Positions 34,708 to 43,936 of a stretch of 64,000 nucleotides of DNA are shown piece by piece; position 1 is the first letter of the stretch, and each line of letters opens with the position of its first letter. Location of the stretch: the NCBI GenBank assembly GCA_947454155.1, contig CANGIT010000004.1:124001-188000 (forward strand), given 5' to 3'. Under the pieces are notes generated by a model. The model worked only from the letters and a program-made list of their open reading frames with translations, did not search any database and was not told the origin of the DNA. This DNA is from Chitinophagaceae bacterium. GTDB taxonomy: Bacteria > Bacteroidota > Bacteroidia > Chitinophagales > Chitinophagaceae. A program made the position numbers and the translations under genes.

Positions 34708-35742
34708 ATGAAAAGTAAATTGTTAAGGTACCTGTTATTAGCTACAGTTTGTTTTGGTATCGTAAATGTTGCTGACGCTCAAAAACGTAAAGCGACAAAA
34801 AGAACTGCTAAAACCAAAACTAAATCAAAGGTACAGGCAGGAGGAACAGCTGCTGCAGATACAACTGCTGCTGCTGTAGCACCACCGCCACCGCCACCAC
34901 CAGCTCCGGATACGCTGCCTGTAATTAAGGTCAGACCATCTTTAAGGCCTGATGAAGCGGTTGAAACAATGGCTCTTAAAGACAGAACACCTCTTCCTTA
35001 TGAGCACTTACGTGCAGACGATGCTGTTTATCGCCATCGTATCTGGAGAGAGATAGATACCAGAGAAAAATTGAACCTTGTTTTCACCTATCCCGGTGAT
35101 CAGGATAATGGCAATCAAAGATTCATTCAAATTCTGTTGAAAGCATTGCAAGATGACAGTACAATGGCTGTATTTGCAGATGACAGATTCTCAATTCCTA
35201 TGACTACATCTGATGTAGCCAGATCTGTTTTGGGTGAGGAAATTGAAGTTCCTGTAATTGACTCAAATGGTGTTACTACAGGTACCAAAAAAATGAGAAA
35301 TGAAATCAACTGGGATTCTATTTACAGATTCAGAGTAAAAGAAGAAGTGATTTTTGATAAAGAAAGTTCAAGATTATTCTGGAGAATCTTAGGAATTGCA
35401 CCTATCAAAGATATTACCTTATCTAGCGGTGAAAAATTGATGGTAAATGGTGCTCCTGCAGCTAAAGAATGTTTCTGGATTTATTATCCTGACTTCCGTC
35501 CAGTCTTTTCTAAAAGTGACGTTTACAATGGCAAAAACTATGGTGCCAGGGTAAGTTGGGAAGAATTGTTTGAGAGCAGAATGTTCTCTGGAAGAATTAT
35601 TCAAAGTTCCATGGACAACCCAAGAAATCTGCCTATTGCAGCTATGCCTGTGTTGAAAGAAAATTCAATGCTTCAGTTGTATGAAGGGGAAACCATCAAA
35701 GAAAAAATCTTTACTTACGAACAAGATTTATGGAGTTACTAA
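34708..35742 (+). CDS. gldN: Type IX secretion/gliding protein GldN (PorN)
   Basis: Periplasmic partner of GldK in the outer-membrane-associated ring. It is 344 residues long with a signal peptide (LLLATVCFGIVNVADAQ), a basic low-complexity stretch (KRKATKRTAKTKTKSK), an Ala-rich and poly-proline segment (PPPPPPPAP, about residues 60-68), and then the conserved domain with DDAVYRHRIWREIDTREKLN and WIYYPDFRPVF. It is the last gene of the operon, followed by a strong terminator. Confidence 0.94.
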   Translation: MKSKLLRYLLLATVCFGIVNVADAQKRKATKRTAKTKTKSKVQAGGTAAADTTAAAVAPPPPPPPAPDTLPVIKVRPSLRPDEAVETMALKDRTPLPYEHLRADDAVYRHRIWREIDTREKLNLVFTYPGDQDNGNQRFIQILLKALQDDSTMAVFADDRFSIPMTTSDVARSVLGEEIEVPVIDSNGVTTGTKKMRNEINWDSIYRFRVKEEVIFDKESSRLFWRILGIAPIKDITLSSGEKLMVNGAPAAKECFWIYYPDFRPVFSKSDVYNGKNYGARVSWEELFESRMFSGRIIQSSMDNPRNLPIAAMPVLKENSMLQLYEGETIKEKIFTYEQDLWSY

Positions 35743-35760
35743 TCAAACTCACATCTCATA

Positions 35761-35795
35761 CAAAGGCCTCTTCATAGAAGAGGCCTTTGTTTTTT
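35761..35795 (+). terminator. Intrinsic terminator after gldN
   Basis: A perfect 13-base stem (CAAAGGCCTCTTC / GAAGAGGCCTTTG) with loop ATA, followed by six T residues. It ends the gldKLMN transcript and lies right at the stop codon of the convergent uvrC. Confidence 0.93.
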
Positions 35796-37599
35796 AGGTA
35801 TCCTTGAATTTATTCCTGATAATTGTGGCTTTGGATGGTCCGATCAGCTGCGCTAAATCGAGATATTCAACCTCCTTTATTTTTTTAACTGATTTATATT
35901 TTTTAAGCAGGATTTCAGCAGTGGCTTTGCCTATTCCTTCAATGGATTCAAGTTCATTTTCCAGCGCCGACTTGCTACGTTGCTTTCGATGAAACGTGAT
36001 ACCAAATCGGTGTACCTCATCCCTTATCCTCCTGATCAGTTTTAAACTTTCACTGTTCCAAGGCAATAATAATGACTCCTGATCACCTGCAAAAAAAAGT
36101 TCTTCTTTGTTTTTAGCCAAGCCAATTAAAGTTGTTTCACCAATTAATCCTAATGCCGCTATGCTTTCTAATGCTGCATTTAGCTGTCCTTTTCCGCCGT
36201 CAATGATAATTAGCTTTGGCATAACAGAATTTTCATCCTTAACCCTCTTATAACGCCTGTAAACGATCTCTTTCATAGAAGCGAAGTCGTCTATTCCTGT
36301 AACAGTCTTTATGTTGAATCTTCGATAATCGTTTTTACTGGGTGTGCCATTCTTGAAACAAACCATAGCGGCTACAGGATTGGTACCATGTATGTTTGAG
36401 TTGTCAAAACACTCAATGTGCGTAGGCGGCTCTTTTAATTTCAAATATTCTTGCAATTGCTCCAAAACAATCAATGCCTCATTATTGCTGCAATCTTCAA
36501 GATGAAGCATTTTTTTGTTTTCCAATTCCTTTCTATAATACTCCACGTTTTTCAAAGACAAGTCTAGCAGTTTTTTCTTGTCACCAACCTTGGGGATGGT
36601 CATAGTGATTTTCTGATCAGGATATTCAAGGTTGAAAGGTAAAATGATCTCTTTGGCTTCACTGTTGAACAAATTCCTGAGTTCCGTAATGGCCAGTTGC
36701 AAGATCTCTTCTTTACTTTCTTCCAGTTTTTTTTGTAGAAAAATTGTTTTAGTGTGTATGATGCTACCTTCATTCACTGCCAGATAATTGACATAAGCCG
36801 ATTCACCTTCTTCAAGGATACTGAAAACATCGAGTGTGCCTGTTCGGCTATCCACTACCGTTGATCTTGCTTTATATTGCCTGAGATTCTCAAGTTTTTG
36901 ATGGATGATGGCTGCCTTTTCAAATTCCAACGCTGCAGTATGCTGTTGCAATTGTTCTTTCAAGCTGGACATCAATGGTGTAAGATTGCCTTTCAGCATG
37001 TCTTTCAGCATGTTGACGCCTTCTGTGTAATTTTCCTCAGATTGAAAACCTTCACAGGGGCCTTTGCAATTGCCCAAATGGTATTCCAGACAAACTTTAA
37101 ACTTGCTTTTGTTGATATTGCTTTCGCTCAGGTTCAAAGTGCAGTTTCTCAAAGGGAAATAATGCTTCACAAATTCAATAATTTCACGGGCATTGGCAAT
37201 GGAAGTATACGGACCAAAAAGCAGGCTGCCGTCCTTTAATTTTTTTCTAGTGAAGAATACTCTGGGGAATCGTTCATTTTTAATCGCGACATAAGGATAG
37301 GTCTTATCATCTTTCAGATTGATGTTGTAATAAGGCTGATATTCCTTGATCAAATTGTTTTCAAGGAAAAGCGCATCTGCTTCGTTATCTACTATGGTAA
37401 ATTCAATGCGATGAATATGTTTGACCAGTTCAATGGTTTTTTGATTGCTTTGATTCTTCAGAAAATAGCTACTGATTCTTTTTCGTAACAACTTGGCTTT
37501 GCCTACATAAATCATCTCGCCTTTTTCATCGAAATATTTATAAATACCGGGTGCCAGCGGGATGCCAGAAGCTATAGTTGAGAAGGTTAAACTGTCCAT
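35794..37599 (-). CDS. uvrC: Excinuclease ABC subunit C
   Basis: Makes the two incisions in nucleotide-excision repair. At 601 residues it has the N-terminal GIY-YIG nuclease (GIYKYFDEKGEMIYVGKAK, about 18-36), a UVR segment near 205-240, the RNase-H-like second nuclease (ECFDNSNIHGTNPVAAMVCF, IIDGGKGQLNAAL) and C-terminal helix-hairpin-helix motifs (LESIEGIGKATAEILLKKY). Its ATG lies one base after the stop of the lipoprotein gene upstream, which points to co-translation. Confidence 0.96.
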   Translation of the reverse strand: MDSLTFSTIASGIPLAPGIYKYFDEKGEMIYVGKAKLLRKRISSYFLKNQSNQKTIELVKHIHRIEFTIVDNEADALFLENNLIKEYQPYYNINLKDDKTYPYVAIKNERFPRVFFTRKKLKDGSLLFGPYTSIANAREIIEFVKHYFPLRNCTLNLSESNINKSKFKVCLEYHLGNCKGPCEGFQSEENYTEGVNMLKDMLKGNLTPLMSSLKEQLQQHTAALEFEKAAIIHQKLENLRQYKARSTVVDSRTGTLDVFSILEEGESAYVNYLAVNEGSIIHTKTIFLQKKLEESKEEILQLAITELRNLFNSEAKEIILPFNLEYPDQKITMTIPKVGDKKKLLDLSLKNVEYYRKELENKKMLHLEDCSNNEALIVLEQLQEYLKLKEPPTHIECFDNSNIHGTNPVAAMVCFKNGTPSKNDYRRFNIKTVTGIDDFASMKEIVYRRYKRVKDENSVMPKLIIIDGGKGQLNAALESIAALGLIGETTLIGLAKNKEELFFAGDQESLLLPWNSESLKLIRRIRDEVHRFGITFHRKQRSKSALENELESIEGIGKATAEILLKKYKSVKKIKEVEYLDLAQLIGPSKATIIRNKFKDT

Positions 37600-37600
37600 A

Positions 37601-38209
37601 TCAATAAACCCACTTGAATAGCATTTCGTCGATTACTTTGGGATGTTCTGCATCTTTATCATTGATGAATACCATTTTAAATTGCTCAGCACTTAGCCAG
37701 GTGAACTGTGCGATTCGATCTGCTGATATTCGTTTGACCATATAGATTCTTTTTACAAAACCTGTTTCAGGTTCAATGTAAACATCCCATCTTTTCCAAG
37801 GAATATTGTCGGGAAGTGCCCCAACTGGATCATAAGTTAAAGTGGTGAGGCCTAATGTTTCGTCATTGAATTTTACCTCTCTAAAATATTTTGACATGGA
37901 AACGGAATCGATGGCTGGGTGACGTAACTCATCCAAATACAGTTCAAATCCTTCCGGCTTCAAAATTGTTGAATCAAGATGTCCATCTCTTTTAAGATAA
38001 TATTTAACTGACGTATAAGTTTTTTTTATCTCAGTCACCTGTCCGAGGATATAATTGGTAACAGGAAAAAAGCTGGGGGCTACTTTACTAGTGTCTGAAG
38101 CCGTAATATCAGTTTCATTCATCTTAACTCCGGCATCTGCAGCTCTTTTGCTCTTACAGGCATAGAATAAAATCGAAGTCAATATAATGGGCAATAAATA
38201 CTTTTTCAT
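37601..38209 (-). CDS. Lipoprotein of unknown function upstream of uvrC
   Basis: A 202-residue predicted lipoprotein (signal LLPIILTSILFYAC, Cys18). The body shows beta-rich segments such as KKTYTSVKYYLKRDG and RWDVYIEPETGFVKRIYMVKRI that might form a lipocalin- or YceI-like barrel, but I cannot assign a family. It is one base upstream of uvrC and 69 bases downstream of the sigma-linked barrel gene; it may share their transcript without sharing their role. Confidence 0.75.
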   Translation of the reverse strand: MKKYLLPIILTSILFYACKSKRAADAGVKMNETDITASDTSKVAPSFFPVTNYILGQVTEIKKTYTSVKYYLKRDGHLDSTILKPEGFELYLDELRHPAIDSVSMSKYFREVKFNDETLGLTTLTYDPVGALPDNIPWKRWDVYIEPETGFVKRIYMVKRISADRIAQFTWLSAEQFKMVFINDKDAEHPKVIDEMLFKWVY

Positions 38210-38278
38210 GTTGTCAATATTTGTTGAAGCAACAGCGGTTCATTTTTCTATAAACTGAAATTCGTAATAAAAAACAAA

Positions 38279-39634
38279 TCAGAAGTCTCTGGTGAGTCCT
38301 AACTTGATTCCAATGTTATATAATTTCTCGCTGTAAAGATATCTGCTTTCGTAAGTTGAAAACAACTGATATCTGAATTGAGGGCCTGCGTTCAGCATGG
38401 CTCCGTTCTTTAAACGGTAAGTAAGAAAAGTTTCGAAGCTGGTGTTCACATTCCATCTTCTTACGAATGAAGGATCATTGATGTAACTTTTCATGTCTGC
38501 GGAAATCAGATAGGGGTTGTTTCCCATCACATAACTAGGCTGAATAGTCGCTCCTGCAAACCATTCCCAATCTTTGTTTCCCAACAGTTTGAAATCTGTT
38601 CCGATGGGTAATGAGATCTGAAAGCTGCTGTTATTGAACACATTGGCGCCAGGGTTGATGTTGCTGGAATTGGCCACATGAGTAGGGTGACTTTCAAGCA
38701 TGGAAAATCCAGAGGGACTAATCACCTGCATGTTGGCATAGAATGAGTAGGGGAGTTGATCGCCTTGAATCTTATAATTGGTATAATTGAATTGCATCCC
38801 TGCTTTTACACGAAAATCTCTGTTAAGTGGAAGCAAAATACTGCCCCCTGCTTCCAAATTGAAAGATGGGGTATGATGAAATGAAAATGTTTCTTCAATA
38901 GGTCCCGCATTTCCAATAAAAGAGTTTGGAGTAAGTACCTCCTCTGTAATTCGAATCATACTCCTGTAACCATAAGAAGGAGTGGCATAAAATTGAAAAG
39001 AATAATTGCCGCTTTTGATGTTGGTCGATTCAGTAATTGATGTTTGCTCTCTTTCTTTGTTCGTTGTTTCTGATGGACTTATTGGAGCACTCACTCCAAT
39101 TTCTTTTGTTGCAAATTCGTTTACATTTTCTGTAAGATGGATTGCGTTGGCGTCAATCTTGTCAGAAAGATCAGTTGAATGATCTGCTTTGCGGTTTAAA
39201 CTATTTTTCTCTTCGTTATTGAAATTGGTTATCGGAGTGCTGAAGCTTTTTATTGGCAGTTTTGGATAGTTAATTGAGGAGCAGAATGTTCTCATTTTTT
39301 CATTACAGCATGGTAACGGCTTTTTAGGATTCTCAATCTTAGCAACAAAGCTTGAGGATGTAGATTGGGGGGAAGCGAATTTCTCAATGTTGCGTGTAGC
39401 AACATTAGGCACCGATTTTATTTCTTGACCGATGAAAGCAAAATGATGCGGAGTTCCGATAAATAGAAGACAGCAGAAAATGATTAGTGTGGTTCCGAAT
39501 GAAGGAAGCTTTTTACTGGGGTGTAAATTATTGTAAATACTGAACCACACTCTTCGAGAAGGTATCATGGAAAAATTTTCAGTTGCCTCCCTGAGGAAGT
39601 CATCGAAAAAATCACGGTTTAGGTTATGGCTCAT
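38279..39634 (-). CDS. Putative dual-membrane anti-sigma protein (cytoplasmic N-terminus, TM, linker, outer-membrane barrel)
   Basis: A 451-residue protein with an unusual order of parts. Residues 1-45 are soluble and helical (FFDDFLREATENFSMIPSRRVW), without a signal peptide. Residues about 47-62 form one membrane helix (TTLIIFCCLLFIG). Residues about 63-208 are polar, Ser/Thr/Asn/Pro-rich and low complexity. Residues about 209-451 are an amphipathic beta domain (YSFQFYATPSYGYRSM onward) ending RDF, the aromatic end of outer-membrane barrels. The gene follows an ECF sigma factor by 26 bases. This matches the dual membrane-spanning anti-sigma (Dma) design described in Bacteroides: sigma-binding N-terminus inside, barrel in the outer membrane. 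Function here is inferred from layout only. Confidence 0.7.
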   Translation of the reverse strand: MSHNLNRDFFDDFLREATENFSMIPSRRVWFSIYNNLHPSKKLPSFGTTLIIFCCLLFIGTPHHFAFIGQEIKSVPNVATRNIEKFASPQSTSSSFVAKIENPKKPLPCCNEKMRTFCSSINYPKLPIKSFSTPITNFNNEEKNSLNRKADHSTDLSDKIDANAIHLTENVNEFATKEIGVSAPISPSETTNKEREQTSITESTNIKSGNYSFQFYATPSYGYRSMIRITEEVLTPNSFIGNAGPIEETFSFHHTPSFNLEAGGSILLPLNRDFRVKAGMQFNYTNYKIQGDQLPYSFYANMQVISPSGFSMLESHPTHVANSSNINPGANVFNNSSFQISLPIGTDFKLLGNKDWEWFAGATIQPSYVMGNNPYLISADMKSYINDPSFVRRWNVNTSFETFLTYRLKNGAMLNAGPQFRYQLFSTYESRYLYSEKLYNIGIKLGLTRDF

Positions 39635-39660
39635 TATTTGAATTCAATAATAGTTATTAA

Positions 39661-40242
39661 TTAAAAAAGCGAAACCGCCGCAGTCCAAGGCATTTTCTTT
39701 TTTGTTGATTCCATCACCCCCCTTCTAACCAGCAGCACTTCCAGCATCGCTCTTGCTCTTGAATACTGACTTCTGCTGGTGCTTTCCTCAATATCAAGCA
39801 TGTCGGCAATTTCCTTGTGTGAATAACCCTCAATGGCAAATAGATTCAGTACCGTTTTGTAACCGAGTGGCAGCAAACGAATACATTCAATGATCTGTTT
39901 TGCTTGAATGATGGAGGGAATCATGTCTGTCTTTGTAGAAAGATGCATCGCATTGCCGATATCCACCGTATCACTGAACTTCTTTTCCCGTTTGATGATG
40001 TTGATGCAAGTATGAACGATTATTCTTCTGATCCATCCCTCCAATGAGCCTTCATTACGGAACTGATGCAATTGAGAAAAAACTTTGATAAAACCTTCCT
40101 GCAGCATGTCTTCGGCATCCATTTTGTTTTTCGCATAGCGATAACAAACTCCCAACATCTTAGGACTAAACCTCTGATACAGTAATTCCTGTGCAGCAGC
40201 ATTGTTTATTTTACTTCCAGAAAGCATTTGCTCTTCGGTCAT
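39661..40242 (-). CDS. ECF-type RNA polymerase sigma factor
   Basis: A 193-residue alternative sigma factor. Region 2 spans about 15-80 (LYQRFSPKMLGVCYRYAKN, AEDMLQEGFIKVF, GSLEGWIRRI) and region 4 about 122-172 (LPLGYKTVLNLFAIEGYSHKEIADML, SQYSRARAML). A short C-terminal tail (ESTKKKMPWTAAVSLF) follows region 4. It precedes the membrane-anchored barrel protein in the same direction, the usual place for its anti-sigma factor. Its target promoters are unknown; autoregulation is common in such pairs. Confidence 0.92.
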   Translation of the reverse strand: MTEEQMLSGSKINNAAAQELLYQRFSPKMLGVCYRYAKNKMDAEDMLQEGFIKVFSQLHQFRNEGSLEGWIRRIIVHTCINIIKREKKFSDTVDIGNAMHLSTKTDMIPSIIQAKQIIECIRLLPLGYKTVLNLFAIEGYSHKEIADMLDIEESTSRSQYSRARAMLEVLLVRRGVMESTKKKMPWTAAVSLF

Positions 40243-40335
40243 AACAAGGAATGTTTACTGAATAAAAATACTTAAATATACCTTTTGAGTATACAAGTTT
40301 AAATCAACGTTCTTATTTGGTGGATAACTTGAGGA

Positions 40336-40836
40336 TTAACGCTTTCTTCTTTCTAGGCTATCTGCAGGATACACCATTTGAAAGCTGTCGCGCAATGCTT
40401 TAGTCCATTTGACCAATGCATCGGATTGTTCCTTGTTTAAGATGGCATTACGATGAATGAGTGTATAAGAACTCAGTGGCATTTCTTGTTCTTCCACCTG
40501 CTCAGCGATTTCTTTCAGTTTGTGAAACTGACGTCTTACGCTGTAAGTGCCAAAAGCGGAAAAATTCAATTCTCTCTTTCCTTCTTCCACATGGTCGCTC
40601 AACCACCAGGAAATGGGTTGAATGTTGCTGTACCAGGGGTAAGTGGTATGATCGCTGTGACAGTCGTAACATGATGTTTTTAAAATTAAAGACACATTTT
40701 CGGGCACTTGATGCACTGCATCAATAGAAGTAGCTGTGTCCAAAGAACCATTGTTACTGTTGTTTCTGGGTACAATTTGTACAATTACCAATAAGACAAT
40801 GAGTACAACCAAACTTCTTTTCAGAAACTTTTTCAT
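40336..40836 (-). CDS. Haem-binding domain (Haem_bd) protein
   Basis: A 166-residue protein with an N-terminal signal anchor (SLVVLIVLLVIVQIVP) and a single haem c motif CYDCH (about 56-60), followed by SDHTTYPWYSNIQPISWWLSDHVEEG, the hallmark of the Haem_bd family. It would be a periplasmic or membrane-bound monohaem protein; the likely distal methionine is in EEQEMPLSSYTL. The partner is unknown. It lies nine bases downstream of gpmI on the same strand. Confidence 0.85.
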   Translation of the reverse strand: MKKFLKRSLVVLIVLLVIVQIVPRNNSNNGSLDTATSIDAVHQVPENVSLILKTSCYDCHSDHTTYPWYSNIQPISWWLSDHVEEGKRELNFSAFGTYSVRRQFHKLKEIAEQVEEQEMPLSSYTLIHRNAILNKEQSDALVKWTKALRDSFQMVYPADSLERRKR

Positions 40837-40845
40837 AAACGAATT

Positions 40846-42369
40846 TTAAACGGTGAATAAGATATTTCCTTTCATTTCCGCAGGTACAGTCAAACCCATG
40901 GCTGTTAGAATGGTAGGCGCAATATCGCCCAATTTACCTGACTGCAATTTCCCCTTCCACGTTTTGTCAATTACAAAAAGCGGAACAGGATTCAAAGTAT
41001 GCGCGGTATTTGGACTTCCATCTTCATTGATCTCATAATCTGCATTTCCATGGTCGGCAGTAAGGAATATCATGTAATCCTTTTCTAGGGCTGCGTTAAC
41101 GACTTTCTCTACGCAGGCATCAACGGTTTCCACCGCTTTGATAACAGCTTTCCATACACCTGTGTGCCCCACCATGTCGGCATTGGCGAAATTCAGGCAG
41201 ATAAAGTCAGGTTGATTTTTTTCAATTTCTTCAATTGCCGCATCCGCCACTTCTTTCGCACTCATTTCTGGTTGCAGGTCGTAGGTGGCCACCTTTGGAG
41301 AGGGAATCATGATCCTGTTTTCCTTTTCAAATGGCTTCTCACGCCCTCCGCTGAAAAAGAAACTCACATGAGGATACTTTTCAGTTTCGGCTATCCGCAA
41401 CTGTGATTTGCCATTTTTGGCAAGGATTTCTCCAAGTGTGTTTTTAAGGTCGTCGTTTTCAAATATGACCTTTACATTTTTATAAGAATGATCATATTGG
41501 GTCATGGTGGTATAGTCCAAAGCCATAGTTTTCATACCATGCTCCGGCATATCATGCTGGGTTAGTACTTCTGTAATTTCCCTGCATCTGTCTGTTCTGA
41601 AATTGAAACAAATCACCACATCATTTTCATTTATGGAACTCTGATTTATTTTACTGTTGATGATGGGTTGAATGAATTCGTCTGTTACACCAGCTTCGTA
41701 AGATTTTCTGACTGTGTCCAACAGGTCATCTGATTTTTGACCGATACCTGACACCAATGCATCATAGGCTATTTTCACTCTTTCCCATCTTTTATCACGA
41801 TCCATCGCATAATAACGGCCGGTAATGGTGGCGATATTACCAATGGTGTTTGATAGATGAGTTTGTAGGTCTTCTAAAAAACCTAATCCCGATTTGGGGT
41901 CAGTGTCTCTGCCATCTGTAAAAGCATGCACCAATACATCATTCAGACTATTAGCAGCACATAGGCTCAGCAAAGCTTTCAGGTGATTGGTATGCGAATG
42001 CACGCCGCCGTCACTTACGAGTCCCATCAGATGCAAAGTTTTATTGTTTTCTTTTGCATGATTTAAAGCATTCAATATGATTGGGTTGGTGGCAAAACTA
42101 CCGTCTTTGATGGCTACATTGATGCGTTGAAGTTCTTGGTATACCACTCTGCCGGCACCTAAGTTCAAGTGTCCCACTTCGCTGTTGCCCATCTGTCCTT
42201 CGGGCAGGCCAACATCTTCTCCGCAGGTGATCAACGTGGTATTGGGATACAGAGGATATAGTGAACTGACAAAAGGAACTTTCGCATGTTGAATGGCATC
42301 ACTTTTTTTAATTTTTCCTAATCCCCAGCCATCCATGATGATCAGGGCCACTTTATTTTTTGACTGCAT
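40846..42369 (-). CDS. gpmI: 2,3-bisphosphoglycerate-independent phosphoglycerate mutase
   Basis: Interconverts 3- and 2-phosphoglycerate in glycolysis and gluconeogenesis, using two Mn2+ ions. I set the start at ATG 42369 (MQSKNKVALIIMDGWG), because the further upstream open frame to 42465 is not conserved-looking. The catalytic serine is in GNSEVGHLNLGAGR; metal ligands are seen in IMDGWG, FTDGRDTDP, NADMVGHTG and TADHGNAD. Length 507 residues is normal. Confidence 0.96.
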   Translation of the reverse strand: MQSKNKVALIIMDGWGLGKIKKSDAIQHAKVPFVSSLYPLYPNTTLITCGEDVGLPEGQMGNSEVGHLNLGAGRVVYQELQRINVAIKDGSFATNPIILNALNHAKENNKTLHLMGLVSDGGVHSHTNHLKALLSLCAANSLNDVLVHAFTDGRDTDPKSGLGFLEDLQTHLSNTIGNIATITGRYYAMDRDKRWERVKIAYDALVSGIGQKSDDLLDTVRKSYEAGVTDEFIQPIINSKINQSSINENDVVICFNFRTDRCREITEVLTQHDMPEHGMKTMALDYTTMTQYDHSYKNVKVIFENDDLKNTLGEILAKNGKSQLRIAETEKYPHVSFFFSGGREKPFEKENRIMIPSPKVATYDLQPEMSAKEVADAAIEEIEKNQPDFICLNFANADMVGHTGVWKAVIKAVETVDACVEKVVNAALEKDYMIFLTADHGNADYEINEDGSPNTAHTLNPVPLFVIDKTWKGKLQSGKLGDIAPTILTAMGLTVPAEMKGNILFTV

Positions 42370-42582
42370 ATTTTTTATTTTATTATTTCTACAATACTCA
42401 CTTTCATTTAGCTGATTGTAACATGCTGTTGAAAATGGCATGTAAAAATAAAAATTGATTGGCAAAGCATATTTTTTCTTTTTAAAATCAGTCCCTTGAT
42501 GACAATTTTTAGCATTTTCATGCGTTATCCTAAGTGGAATTGATCTTCTTTATTCATAAAATCAAGGAAATCCTTGTCTGCA

Positions 42583-42963
42583 ATGAAAAGATGCCTATAC
42601 ATATTTGCAATGTTGACTACCTTATTCTCATTCAAGGTACAGACAGTATTGGAGGATGTGGTGTCATCACTGAAAAGAGGAAATTCAACTCAAATCGCAG
42701 TAAACCTCGATCAACAGGTGGCTTTGACCTTGCCGCAAAACACAGGAAGTTATGGACAGGCAAGGGCGTCGAAGATTTTGGCAGATTTCCTTAACGAAAA
42801 GACAGTTAAAAATTTCAATGTTCTGCATTTGGGGGATAATGAGCAGGCGCAATTCTGTATCGGTGTTCTTTCTACCCGAAAAGGTGATTATAGAACCACC
42901 ATTTTTTTACGTCAGCGTCAGGGTCGTTTTGTGGTACAGGAAATCAGATTTGAGTCCAACTGA
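42583..42963 (+). CDS. DUF4783 exported protein
   Basis: A 126-residue protein with a signal peptide (YIFAMLTTLFSFKVQT) and a compact alpha/beta domain of the DUF4783 type (SLKRGNSTQIAVNLDQQVALTLPQ, HLGDNEQAQFCIGVLSTRKGDYRTTIFLR). The fold resembles NTF2/SnoaL-like domains. ATG 42583 is preferred to the TTG nine bases upstream. It sits 41 bases before nadC, an arrangement common in Bacteroidota, but the link is unexplained. Confidence 0.75.
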   Translation: MKRCLYIFAMLTTLFSFKVQTVLEDVVSSLKRGNSTQIAVNLDQQVALTLPQNTGSYGQARASKILADFLNEKTVKNFNVLHLGDNEQAQFCIGVLSTRKGDYRTTIFLRQRQGRFVVQEIRFESN

Positions 42964-42991
42964 TTTTTTCAATTTTTTTTCCTCCAATCTT

Positions 42992-42999
42992 TACCTTTG
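42992..42999 (+). promoter_or_regulatory. Candidate nadC promoter, -7 element
   Basis: TACCTTTG matches TAnnTTTG exactly and ends five bases before the nadC ATG. Transcription from it would start at the ATG itself, giving a leaderless message. No TTG -33 box at the normal distance; the region upstream is T-rich. Confidence 0.45.
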
Positions 43000-43004
43000 G
43001 TCAC

Positions 43005-43856
43005 ATGATTGACCAGCAAATTCCAATTGACATGATTGTTTCGGCGCTCCGGGAAGATATCGGAGATGGCGACCATTCTACTTTATCTTGTATCGACGCC
43101 ACTGTTAAGGGCAAAGCGGTATTGAAAATCAAAGAAGATTGCGTGATGGCCGGTATCGATATCGCTGCCACTATTTTCAAACTGCTGGATGCTGAAAGTA
43201 ATTTCATGGCATATAAGAAAGATGGTGATGTTGTGCTAAAAGGCGAGGTGGCATTTGAAATCCACGCCACTGTTCATGCCATCTTGAAAGGGGAGCGCCT
43301 GGTGTTGAATACAATGCAGCGCATGAGCGGTATTGCTACATTGACGCGAAAATATGTCGACAAACTATCGGGTAGCCATACCCGCTTGCTGGATACCCGG
43401 AAAACCACACCCAATTTCAGATGGTTTGAAAAGAAAGCCGTATTGATCGGTGGCGGTTGCAATCACAGAATGGGCCTTTACGACATGATCATGCTGAAAG
43501 ACAATCATATTGATTATTGCGGTGGATTGGAACAGGCCATTGGGAAGGCGGTTGACTATGTCAAGCATGTTCAACCACAATTAAAAATCGAGGTTGAAAC
43601 CAGAAATTTGGAGGACGTCAAAAAAGTAATGGATATCGGAGGCATCCAACGGATCATGCTGGACAATTTTACTCCTGATGACCTGAAAGTGGCAGTTGAA
43701 ATGATTGGCGGTAAATATGAAACCGAAGCCAGCGGTGGAATTACGATCGACAATATCGAAGATTATGCCAGAAGTGGAGTTGATTTCATCTCTTGCGGCG
43801 CCATCATTCATCATGCGGTAAGTGTTGATTTAAGCCTGAAGGCGACAATCGCCTAA
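43005..43856 (+). CDS. nadC: Nicotinate-nucleotide pyrophosphorylase (carboxylating)
   Basis: Turns quinolinate and PRPP into nicotinate mononucleotide in de novo NAD synthesis. The 283-residue chain shows LREDIGDGDHST, NTMQRMSGIATLTR, LLDTRKTTPNFRWFEKKAV, GGCNHRMGLYDMIMLKDNHI and the C-terminal EASGGITIDNI. The final NAD step gene, nadE, is 2 kb downstream on the same strand. Confidence 0.96.
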   Translation: MIDQQIPIDMIVSALREDIGDGDHSTLSCIDATVKGKAVLKIKEDCVMAGIDIAATIFKLLDAESNFMAYKKDGDVVLKGEVAFEIHATVHAILKGERLVLNTMQRMSGIATLTRKYVDKLSGSHTRLLDTRKTTPNFRWFEKKAVLIGGGCNHRMGLYDMIMLKDNHIDYCGGLEQAIGKAVDYVKHVQPQLKIEVETRNLEDVKKVMDIGGIQRIMLDNFTPDDLKVAVEMIGGKYETEASGGITIDNIEDYARSGVDFISCGAIIHHAVSVDLSLKATIA

Positions 43857-43936
43857 CGGGAATGAAGGGCTTGAAATAAATTGACTATTGGATATTCAGC
43901 CATGTGTAATTGGCATCATATTTAAATCTGTGATTC

